DNA of 20,498 bases from a virus. Shown here piece after piece: positions 11,465 through 19,640 of the stretch. The position numbers were made by a program, and so were the translations under genes. The notes under the pieces are model-generated. The model did not search any database and had not been told where the DNA came from. It was given only the letters and a program-made list of their open reading frames with translations. The stretch spans positions 1-20,498 of the IMG/VR virus record IMGVR_UViG_3300032360_000064; one strand, 5' to 3'. Position 1 is the first letter of the stretch; each line of letters begins with the position of its first letter.

Positions 11465-14400
11465 AACGTCCTGCTAACGCTTGTTGCCTCCGCTTTTCGG
11501 CGGAGTCTTTATACATCTGTCTGATCTTTTCGTTCCGCTGCTCTTTCGGCGTGTTCACCCTGAACCCCAACCCCAACACAAAGTTCAAAGCAGTAGCGAT
11601 CTGCTTCATATCCGCAGAAGACTGCCACTTCGGGTCAACGTTCGGGTCCAAACGGCTGGCATTAGCGAACACAGGAACAAACTGTTCCACCATATACGCA
11701 GCTTTGTCCGTCATCAGAAGCCGCCCATTAGCGTCTTGCTGCAAGTTCCCCGAAGCCTGCAATACTTGTTGCAACACAGGGATACTAGCCCATTTAGGTG
11801 CAGGTTTTAGATCATTAGAGAACGGAACCTGATTAAACGTCCGCACATCCATCGCCCACTCGGCAGGGAACTTGTAATGAGGGATAGCGGACTCCATAAA
11901 GGGCCGCGAAGCGTTCAGAATGTAATCTTGGATGCCAGCGTTCGGGCCAGCATCAGCGGCCTTAGCCCAGTTCGCCAGATCAGCGAACGGCAACGAAGGC
12001 AACGTGTAAACCCTCATCCCGCCCCACTTGAAAGGCAACCTGATACCCATGTTCTCACCGAAGTAAGCAGGTTCCGTTCCCTCCGCAGGCGAAAGATGTT
12101 CCATCTCAGCTTTGAAATTGGTGATGCGGTTCCAAGCCTTCGGGTTACGGCCCACCGATTCAATCAACACAGGCAGCGCACGACGCTGCCAAGTCCAGAA
12201 CGGAATAACTTGCTTAGCTCTACGTTCAAACTCGGTCAGATCAGTGTAATCAAAATGGTATTTGTAAACCTTGGTCATAGCCGTGTCGAGACTCTCGCCG
12301 CCCATCATCGCGTGATGGGCAAGGGAACCTCGGGCCATAAACTCTACGTCAGTGTTCCAGCCACGAATAGCAGAGAACCCCTTGAAATCGGCGCTCCACG
12401 GTGCCCACTTTCCTGCCTTGAAACCAGACCGAGCGCCTTTACCCTCGACCAACTGCCCAGCCTTATCAAGCCCAGACGTAATATCCACACCGCGACCGCC
12501 TGTACCAGACGCAATACCCGATGCGTACCACTTCTGGAACGTCACCAATTCGTCAACAGGTACCTTCGTCCCTCCAGCATAGATACCCAACTTCAGGTTG
12601 AAACCGCCCCTGTCAATCAGGATCTTCAAACCAGCGTTCACATCACCTTTGCCAAGACGACGGGCCTTGTCTCGGATCTTCACAACACGAGGCATCATGT
12701 GCAGCGGCATCTCAGCAAGCTGATTATTCATCCATGCAGCGCCAAGCATGTTACGCATCACGAACCCAGGGGTACCAACCGCCTGAGCCTTCCACCAATT
12801 CTGCACTCGTGCATAACTCTTTAAGAAATTGCTCATTTCTTGCATGTCAGCCGTCCGAGCAACAGCCTCAAACATTTCAGAGAAGTGCCGACCCAACTCT
12901 GCCGCCCTAGCAGGCGTCATAGGAGTATCAACAGGAGCCACAAACGATTTCCCGTGAAGCTTCGACTTCGTCAGATTCCCCACCCTGCCGTACGAAGATT
13001 CAATACCAAAGTTATGAAGAACATCCTTCAGTACCCCTTCAGCACCCTCCATGTACTTGTCGACAAACGCAGCGTTACCCTGCCCCTTAGCAACCGCTCT
13101 AAACGCAGCGACAGGGTCATCAGCGATCTCCAAAGCAGCAGCCGTATCGCCCTTCCTGGCGGCAGCTTCAAGCAGCTTCCGCTGCTGCATCAACGAATCA
13201 GGCCCGTTACTCAACACGCTACGAATCAGCGTGTTGCGGTTCCCTACCTCTTTAACAGTTTGAGCAATCGTTTGGATGTCTGCAACCATCGCCTCGATCT
13301 CGCCTTCAAGGGCAGCTTTGTTCTGAGATAGTTGATCCATTGTTTCACGGACCTTCGGCGGGGTACGACTACGAACTTGAGGTACGGCCCCTTCAAGCTG
13401 TTTGACCTTTATAAAGGTTATATCTCGCCAGGCTGGTTCAACACCCGTGACACGAAACTTGCCTCCACCGACTACCTCTCTAAACCCACCACCCCTATCT
13501 GGCCTCCATCGTGATTCATCCATCACCATGAACTGGACGCGATCTCCGCTTTCGATCTGGTAGATAACTTTCTTCGTCCCAGGAGCAAGCGAGTGAGTCT
13601 GCTCAGAGAACCCTGCGGCATCGTCCACGTCCCCGCCCCAAGCCCGAGGCTTCATACTTATTTCGTCTCCAACCGCAGGAATCTCAGAAACAACTGCGCC
13701 GCGGTGGAACACCCCTTCAGCAGCCATCGGGTCGTTCTGTGCCAAAGTCGCTCTTATGTAAGCGGCTGTCTGAGACTCAGCCGTGTCTTTAACAGCCGCT
13801 CCCGCCACCTGAGCATCGAACTCTTTAAGAACTGGTCCGATGTTGCTATGATCCGCCCATACACGGAACACTGAACTGTGAACACCTCGTGGGTTTGGGT
13901 GCTGCATAAATGGGCGAGGGTCATAGTCCTTAGGATCAAGCTCCGCACGAAACCCCAAACGCTGATCCAAAAACGAATCAACAAGAACATCAAGATCACT
14001 CTTATACTCAGCCCGCAAAAGCGTAGTCAACGCATCAGCATCATCCAACGACTGACCAACAGCATCCATCAGATGCACCCCAGGAGTCAGATCCCCCAAA
14101 CGCTGCTCCAAAATGCGGGTATTCTCCATCGTCTCTATCAACGCAGCCTGCGCCCGACCCGCAGGAGAATCATCAAACGTAGCCAAAACCTTGTGCATAA
14201 TTTCAACACGGTCCTCGCCCAACAACGTACGCAATGTGCGGCGATCACCCAACCCAGCAAGAGGCTGAGAGTTCCAACGAACCTCCCAACCAAGGTTGCC
14301 TCCCTTCCAATCGACCCGCACCACACGGCCATCAGCAGGCAAATCCATAAACGTCGAAGCGACCCGTCTGAAATCATCACCCGCAGCCCACAAGCCAAGC

Positions 14401-17321
14401 AGGGTTTCCTTCAACGCAACCTGAGCCTCCTGCATCAAAGCAGGATCACCCAACTTAGCTAACCCCCGACCAGAGACAAGCGTCGGATCAAACGCCTCCA
14501 AATTGCCCCGAACGTTCTTAGCAATATCAGCAACCTCATCAAACAATTCGTCTAACTGAAGAGCCTGCTCTTCTAGCTGCGTACGAATCGTCGCAGGACG
14601 GAACCTCTTAACAGCATCATCACCAGCCTGCGCCCCAAGATCCCACTGATTCAACACCGCACCAATCTGGTTACGTTGCATCTGCAAACGCCCAGCAGTC
14701 AACTGCAACTGATGAAAGAACTCCGTCGCATCAGCCAACGCAGCCAACCGCCGCTCCCCATCAGCAGCCATCTCACGAATCTTCCGACCCTGAGCCTGCG
14801 TAAACGGCCCCTCTATAGCGTCACGCCAACCAGCATCATCCAACAAAGCACGAGCATCAGCCGACAAACCAGTGTAATAATTGCCGTCAGACGCCGCACG
14901 CAATACCTGACCAAACGAATCAATCTGAACCTGAAGATCAGCGACCGACCCAGCCAACTGGCCGTCAGTGCTATTCAGCCACTTCGCAGCAAACTCGGGA
15001 GTAATACCATCAGAAGCAGCAATATCGGCCAAAATGTTAGCGACCTCATCAGGATCTCCGCTCCCAGCATCCAACTGGGCGCGCAACACATCAAGCTGCT
15101 CCCCATTTTTGACAAGCTTGCCGTTCAAGACAGCGATGTTCTCCGCTATATGCCCCTGAGCAAACCTCGTACCAGGCAACATCCAACCGTCTCGTACAGC
15201 CAAATCCAGAATCGTCTGAGAACGGATATGAGAACTCATCACATTGATGTACCGCGGCAACACCATCGAAGCATCAGAAGAAAACGTAAACGCCTTCTTC
15301 TTAGCCCCCTTCGAAAGAGTCGACGGAGAAGCCTTGTCTACAATGGCTTGCATCTGGCGCAGCACATTCATACCCGCCTCATCAACGTTCTTAATGACCT
15401 CGCCTGCGTGCAAGTTCGTCATCACGTTCGTTGTGTTATCCCCGTAACGGACACCGTTAGCCAACTCTGCATTCATGACCGCTTCGAACTCTGCGGTCAA
15501 CGCCTTCTCATCAGGAACCAAGATCCCGCCACGGGCAGGATCTTTAAGATTCGCCTTCGCAAGCTGCTCAATACGATCAATGTCAGCCGCATAAGCTTTG
15601 CTTTTTGGGGTCGGCTTTAGCACCCGATTCTTTCGGATTTCAAGGAGCTTTACCCCGATATGCTTAGGCTCCATCAAATGCCGAGACTGAGTCGGGTTAC
15701 CCGTCAACGGGATACCGCCGTCATCAAACAATGGCACAGTCTTATTTCTGCCAGCCCGACCAGTAGGCATGTCGTCTCTGAATCGGGCGGCATACAAGAA
15801 CTCTTCTATCTCATGCGGGGGAATGCCAGCGCTCTCACCAGCCTTCTTCCACCAAGCCTTCGCTTGGTCGACCAACGGATCGACAGTCCTTGTGCCGTCT
15901 TTCGCTGTCACCACCCACCGAGAGAACGTAGGGTCCGACAACAACAAATCATCAGGGGTAGTCGCCGCATCAAACATCAATTCATCGAACTCGCTGCCGC
16001 TAACATTCGACTTCCGACCTTGCCTAACCAAGTTATCTAAGCCATCCGTCGACTCCTTATTCCACCTAAGACTCTTCAAAGTGCCCTGGTTCCCCATGCG
16101 TTCCACGCCCATCGCTAGGAGAGCCGCCTGAGAATCTTTGCCACGTCTCGCAGAGATTATTGCCGCCTGACTGTTGAGCCTCCCCAGCAGCCCCTTCGTT
16201 CCTTGCTCAGTTTCGGAAGCGGCACGACCAGCAATAAGCCCTGCCCTAGACGAATGGGTGACAGCCCTCCCGATCTGCGAAGTCATCAAAGAAAGACCTT
16301 TAGCAGAACCCGTCCGCAAAGTCTGCGTTGGAAGACCAACCGACAACGGCAACCGAGCAGCCTTACGAGCAGCCTGGTTCACCACCTCAGGAGAAGCCCC
16401 AATGATCCCTGGCGTTGGCGCTTTACCCATCATGCGCTGCACAACCAGCTTCTGATTAGCCGCTAACGTTAAATCAAACCCTGCGTCCGTCGCCCACGGT
16501 GCAGTCCCTAACTCCCTCACACGGCGTTTCGCAGCCGCCTTCTTAAGAGGCGGCAGAAGCGTCCCCAAAGGCCGCTCAACAACCCTCCGCGCTAGCCGCC
16601 CCGTTCCAGGCACAATAAACCTGATACCAGGCTGAATCCCAAGCGCCCGCATAGCTGCTGGTTCAGCAGCAGAAGCAGCAATAACACCTCTTGTGCGGAC
16701 AATGTCAAACACGTTGTCCATACTTCTGACTATTTCAGCCGCATCAGCACCCTTGCTCGCCTTCGCGGCCTTAGAAGCAGTAGCAGCAGCCAGAGCGATG
16801 TCTTGAACTTTCGACGCCCTAGCGATAAGGCCCACACCAGCTATGTACGTCAACGGATCTAAAGCGATATCTAATGCAAGACCAGCCGCAAACATGCCTG
16901 CGGGGGGAAGATCAACCCCCCAGTTCCGCAACAGATCGCTAGCCATCATGTTGTCTGTGAAAGCTTGGCTATACCAATCAGATATTGACGCGTCACCGCC
17001 CATAAACAAATCGGATGTCTCCTGAATGGTGGAAACCACCATTGCACGCATGGTGTCGAGGCCATCTAACGTTGGCCCAAGGATAGGAATATCGAATACC
17101 CCGCCGCCCTCACCCTCGACGCTGCGGACACCATGATACCCGTAAGGATTTGGGCGTATATAGTTAGCGTAAGGGATATTGACCGTTGCCGACAAATCCA
17201 GCCCCTTAACAGGGGTAAAGCTAGAATAGTCTAGCTTCTTAATAAGACCCGACATATCGGGAACCGTCGTCTCCCGAGGAGACGGTAAAGCGTTAACGAT
17301 GCTAGTTCGGTCGATAGCCAC
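11457..17321 (-). CDS. Giant virion protein, probable internal/ejection protein (1954 aa)
   Basis: One uninterrupted frame of nearly 6 kb. The N-terminus is polar; residues 141-167 are hydrophobic and contain LDIALDPLTYIAGVG, a motif I associate with phage internal virion and large polyvalent proteins. A long helical middle (about 600-1120) includes charged repeats such as NILADIAAS and coiled-coil-like stretches. About 1200-1300 looks like an ADP-ribosyltransferase fold (separate entry). Near the C-terminus, YHFDYTDLTEFERRAKQVIP and FWTW (about 1708) with RNPKAW resemble a conserved phage block (F.Y..LT.FER...IPF.TW). The protein probably travels in the capsid and enters the host with the DNA, like T7 gp16. 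No transglycosylase motif is visible. The exact role is inferred from size, neighbours and motifs. Confidence 0.8.
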   Translation of the reverse strand: MAIDRTSIVNALPSPRETTVPDMSGLIKKLDYSSFTPVKGLDLSATVNIPYANYIRPNPYGYHGVRSVEGEGGGVFDIPILGPTLDGLDTMRAMVVSTIQETSDLFMGGDASISDWYSQAFTDNMMASDLLRNWGVDLPPAGMFAAGLALDIALDPLTYIAGVGLIARASKVQDIALAAATASKAAKASKGADAAEIVRSMDNVFDIVRTRGVIAASAAEPAAMRALGIQPGIRFIVPGTGRLARRVVERPLGTLLPPLKKAAAKRRVRELGTAPWATDAGFDLTLAANQKLVVQRMMGKAPTPGIIGASPEVVNQAARKAARLPLSVGLPTQTLRTGSAKGLSLMTSQIGRAVTHSSRAGLIAGRAASETEQGTKGLLGRLNSQAAIISARRGKDSQAALLAMGVERMGNQGTLKSLRWNKESTDGLDNLVRQGRKSNVSGSEFDELMFDAATTPDDLLLSDPTFSRWVVTAKDGTRTVDPLVDQAKAWWKKAGESAGIPPHEIEEFLYAARFRDDMPTGRAGRNKTVPLFDDGGIPLTGNPTQSRHLMEPKHIGVKLLEIRKNRVLKPTPKSKAYAADIDRIEQLAKANLKDPARGGILVPDEKALTAEFEAVMNAELANGVRYGDNTTNVMTNLHAGEVIKNVDEAGMNVLRQMQAIVDKASPSTLSKGAKKKAFTFSSDASMVLPRYINVMSSHIRSQTILDLAVRDGWMLPGTRFAQGHIAENIAVLNGKLVKNGEQLDVLRAQLDAGSGDPDEVANILADIAASDGITPEFAAKWLNSTDGQLAGSVADLQVQIDSFGQVLRAASDGNYYTGLSADARALLDDAGWRDAIEGPFTQAQGRKIREMAADGERRLAALADATEFFHQLQLTAGRLQMQRNQIGAVLNQWDLGAQAGDDAVKRFRPATIRTQLEEQALQLDELFDEVADIAKNVRGNLEAFDPTLVSGRGLAKLGDPALMQEAQVALKETLLGLWAAGDDFRRVASTFMDLPADGRVVRVDWKGGNLGWEVRWNSQPLAGLGDRRTLRTLLGEDRVEIMHKVLATFDDSPAGRAQAALIETMENTRILEQRLGDLTPGVHLMDAVGQSLDDADALTTLLRAEYKSDLDVLVDSFLDQRLGFRAELDPKDYDPRPFMQHPNPRGVHSSVFRVWADHSNIGPVLKEFDAQVAGAAVKDTAESQTAAYIRATLAQNDPMAAEGVFHRGAVVSEIPAVGDEISMKPRAWGGDVDDAAGFSEQTHSLAPGTKKVIYQIESGDRVQFMVMDESRWRPDRGGGFREVVGGGKFRVTGVEPAWRDITFIKVKQLEGAVPQVRSRTPPKVRETMDQLSQNKAALEGEIEAMVADIQTIAQTVKEVGNRNTLIRSVLSNGPDSLMQQRKLLEAAARKGDTAAALEIADDPVAAFRAVAKGQGNAAFVDKYMEGAEGVLKDVLHNFGIESSYGRVGNLTKSKLHGKSFVAPVDTPMTPARAAELGRHFSEMFEAVARTADMQEMSNFLKSYARVQNWWKAQAVGTPGFVMRNMLGAAWMNNQLAEMPLHMMPRVVKIRDKARRLGKGDVNAGLKILIDRGGFNLKLGIYAGGTKVPVDELVTFQKWYASGIASGTGGRGVDITSGLDKAGQLVEGKGARSGFKAGKWAPWSADFKGFSAIRGWNTDVEFMARGSLAHHAMMGGESLDTAMTKVYKYHFDYTDLTEFERRAKQVIPFWTWQRRALPVLIESVGRNPKAWNRITNFKAEMEHLSPAEGTEPAYFGENMGIRLPFKWGGMRVYTLPSLPFADLANWAKAADAGPNAGIQDYILNASRPFMESAIPHYKFPAEWAMDVRTFNQVPFSNDLKPAPKWASIPVLQQVLQASGNLQQDANGRLLMTDKAAYMVEQFVPVFANASRLDPNVDPKWQSSADMKQIATALNFVLGLGFRVNTPKEQRNEKIRQMYKDSAEKRRQQALAGRYG
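13394..13760 (-). other. ADP-ribosyltransferase-like segment within the giant virion protein
   Basis: Residues about 1190-1310 follow the strand order of ADP-ribosyltransferase (ART) exoenzyme domains. GVFHRG has Arg1207 at the place of the NAD-binding arginine. VGDEISMKPRAW with DDAAGFS follows, where ARTs have an STS strand and an A..F helix. Then comes KKVIYQIESG, and RGGGFREVVGGGKFRVTGVE has Glu1282 at the place of the catalytic glutamate. The STS motif is not intact (AWGG region), and the first glutamate of ExE is Phe1280. It may therefore be inactive, altered in specificity, or only a structural relative. Confidence 0.42.
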
Positions 17322-17327
17322 GATAAT

Positions 17328-18983
17328 CTAGTCGACCCAGCGGCCAATAGATTCCGACCAGTCTTGCACCGTGTCCCCTACAATGTCCACTCCTAACTTA
17401 AAGTTATCGACGGACCACTTCGTCGGGTTCGCCCAATCAGGCAACGAACCGTGGCCGCCGCCGCCCGCCTCTTCAGGTAGCTCTAGCTGGTATTCAAGTA
17501 ACGACAAAGCACTAATAGCTTCGGGCGAGTTTGCGCCAAACTGCTCCACCGCCCGCTGATACCCCTTAGCCAGAGTGTCATAATCATCAATGCCGAGATT
17601 GCCAGTAGGAGTATCAATCCTCGGTTCGTTAAGGTCAGAATCAAGGAACTCGTCGCCATATTCGCTCTCGGATATAGCCAGCCACTCGCTCTCAGTGAGA
17701 GGCAGACCCTCTTTGTGCTTCTGTATAGCCGCTAGCGAAACCGCACCGACCTGAATAGCACGCTCCTTAGCGGCGCGACTCTCAGCAGCCCGAGCAGCCG
17801 CAGCCTGAGCAGCTTGTGCCGCCTGCAACACCTGAACATCAATGTTAGTCATCGCCATCTGGTACGCCTGACCAGCCTGCCGCTCAGCATCCGAAATAGC
17901 CTGCAACGCCAAAGCATCATCAATCAAACCCTGATTACGCATCTGATCGACAGCCTGCAACGCAAACGACAAATCCTCACCAATGCCAAACATGGCAGCA
18001 GCAGAAGCCTGATCGTTAGCGTTCGACGCAAACTCGGCAGAAGCCGTCGCAACCATGTCCATCTGGTTCAACAAGTTCGCAGAAGACATATTCTGCGAAT
18101 GCAACATCGCAGTAGTCTCAGACTGTGCATCTCCAGCAAAATCGCCAGGAGCAATACCCATCATCTCCAACCGCGAACCAGCAGTCGAAACATCAACACC
18201 GTTAGCCCGCAACGCATCATCAAACTGTGTTTGCTGACGGGTTAGCTCCTCAGCTTTACGCAACTGTCGCGAAGCAGTAGCCGCTGCCTCCGATTCAGCA
18301 CGAGAAGAATCAAGTTCCGTTAAGAAATCTTCACGGCCCTCAGCCGTGTCCTCAGCGAACTGCTCATCGGAAGCCAAACCCTCTTCGCGAAGAACGCCCA
18401 ACTCTTCTACCAAATCGCGGTTCTCTTCGAAGCCTTCCAGTTGGCTACCGAACAGATCGGTCTGGCCCTTCCGCAGCAGGTCGTAGATGCTTAAAGCAGG
18501 AGCGCGCCCGCCTCCGCCTCCGCCTCTGCCTCTGTCGTCATCGTGCGGCCACCCCGAATCTTCTCTTTCCTTATACGCATTCTTCCTGCGCCATTCTGCT
18601 CGTTGCTGAGCAGCCGAAGGCTGACTGAAATCGTAATCCGAGACGTAGCCGCCGCCAGGCCCAGCAAACGGGTGGTTTGACTGACCCATCCTCGGCGGGC
18701 CGTCAACGTTCGAATAACCAAGATCAGGAGAATCAGGATTCCAACCACGCTTCGAATAAGAATTAGGCAACAAACCCATATCATTTGCTTGGCCTTGAGC
18801 GGCCAACAAATCCTGCCAACGAGGAACATACCCCTCCTGTGCAGTAGGAACAACAGAACCACCGTATTCAGGCTGCGTCACAGGCCGTACCGAGTTAGCC
18901 AGTTCCATAGCCCGAACGATGTCATCGTAACTTAAAGTAGTTTCAGTTCTGGTTGTTTGACCGTTGATTACTTCAGCCATCAT
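17328..18983 (-). CDS. Probable internal virion protein, coiled-coil and Gly-rich (551 aa)
   Basis: No direct family match recognised. The N-terminal 150 residues are polar and proline/glycine-rich. A glycine tract (RGRGGGGGGR, 151-160) follows. A long acidic helical region (about 170-430) is rich in Glu, Gln and Ala, including LLNQMDMVATASAEF and an alanine/glutamine stretch VLQAAQAAQAAAARAAE. The C-terminus has an amphipathic end (FKLGVDIVGDTVQDWSESIG). Size, composition and place before the giant gene recall T7 gp15-type core proteins. Start is ATG 18983 (or 18980), overlapping the previous gene's stop. The six bases to the giant gene suggest one transcript. Confidence 0.72.
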   Translation of the reverse strand: MMAEVINGQTTRTETTLSYDDIVRAMELANSVRPVTQPEYGGSVVPTAQEGYVPRWQDLLAAQGQANDMGLLPNSYSKRGWNPDSPDLGYSNVDGPPRMGQSNHPFAGPGGGYVSDYDFSQPSAAQQRAEWRRKNAYKEREDSGWPHDDDRGRGGGGGGRAPALSIYDLLRKGQTDLFGSQLEGFEENRDLVEELGVLREEGLASDEQFAEDTAEGREDFLTELDSSRAESEAAATASRQLRKAEELTRQQTQFDDALRANGVDVSTAGSRLEMMGIAPGDFAGDAQSETTAMLHSQNMSSANLLNQMDMVATASAEFASNANDQASAAAMFGIGEDLSFALQAVDQMRNQGLIDDALALQAISDAERQAGQAYQMAMTNIDVQVLQAAQAAQAAAARAAESRAAKERAIQVGAVSLAAIQKHKEGLPLTESEWLAISESEYGDEFLDSDLNEPRIDTPTGNLGIDDYDTLAKGYQRAVEQFGANSPEAISALSLLEYQLELPEEAGGGGHGSLPDWANPTKWSVDNFKLGVDIVGDTVQDWSESIGRWVD

Positions 18984-19435
18984 GCACCCCGCATCTGATC
19001 GCCGTACAAACCAGCCACCAAATCCTGATAATCCTGAGAAGCAAGACCCTGCCTCAACTCAGACAAATTGCCCATATCCAACGAATCTTGCAACCAAGAA
19101 TCCATAATCGACTGCCCAAAATCCTCACGCATACGGTTCTGCCCCCGCAACACATTCGCAGCAGTCTCACGACCACCCCGAACAAACGAACCGCTATCAA
19201 TCATCCCGCGCTGGTTATACATGCCAGGCAACGCCCGATACGCCTGCTCAGCATTACGGTTCAAATCAATACGGTTACGAGTGTTCTGGCGCGACATTTT
19301 ATCGCGCCCGTACTGCCTGTTGATAAGGTTCTTCTGCACCTGAGTAGACGCGTTTTGCACGTCTGCTGCCGAGGTAGAACCCATACCGCCGAAAACGGCA
19401 GAACCAATGTCTTGATAACTTGGGGAAAACGCCAT
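18980..19435 (-). CDS. Probable small internal virion protein (151 aa)
   Basis: The sequence begins MAFSPSYQDIGSAVFGGMGS and then is a Gln/Asn/Arg-rich helix (NASTQVQKNLINRQYGRDKM and on). ALPGMYNQRGMIDSGSF and a further helical part to DLVAGLYGDQMRGA follow. The MYNQRGM-DSGSF region resembles a turn seen in small phage virion proteins upstream of larger core proteins; this is recollection, not a search. GTAGGAGCTT precedes the start. Its place before the 551- and 1954-residue proteins parallels T7 gp14. The C-terminus overlaps the next start by 4 nt. Confidence 0.7.
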   Translation of the reverse strand: MAFSPSYQDIGSAVFGGMGSTSAADVQNASTQVQKNLINRQYGRDKMSRQNTRNRIDLNRNAEQAYRALPGMYNQRGMIDSGSFVRGGRETAANVLRGQNRMREDFGQSIMDSWLQDSLDMGNLSELRQGLASQDYQDLVAGLYGDQMRGA

Positions 19436-19469
19436 ATAAAGCTCCTACTTCATGGCAAAGATTGTCCCA

Positions 19470-19619
19470 CTACTCGGACTCTTCGTCCTCGTTGTCGGGA
19501 TCAACAGCCAACTGTTGCTGCATCTTGATGTTCTGTACGAGCAGCACACACAACTCAAACTCTGTCGGGTAACGGTCCTTGAATGCTTGGACTACTTCGT
19601 CTGCGGTTACTTCAATCAT
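19470..19619 (-). CDS. Hypothetical acidic mini-protein (49 aa)
   Basis: It begins MIEVTADEVVQAFKDRYPTE at 19619, five bases after AAGGA, and ends at TAG (complement of 19470-19472). It continues with a short helix FELCVLLVQNIKMQQQLAVD and an acidic tail DNEDEESE. The helix-loop-helix with hydrophobic face suggests a small dimerising or scaffold-like protein. No family recognised. It lies between the tail fibre and the three core-like proteins on the same strand. Confidence 0.62.
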   Translation of the reverse strand: MIEVTADEVVQAFKDRYPTEFELCVLLVQNIKMQQQLAVDPDNEDEESE

Positions 19620-19640
19620 CACAAATCCTTAAAGCTAGTT

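Noticed and set aside
11877-12824. 315-codon plus-strand open frame inside the giant gene
   Set aside because: Its Arg/Ser/His/Thr-rich translation is what the antisense of an Ala/Leu/Glu-rich gene gives; no ribosome site or motif.
14676-15620. 314-codon plus-strand open frame inside the giant gene
   Set aside because: Same reason: low-complexity basic translation opposite a continuous 1954-residue coding frame.
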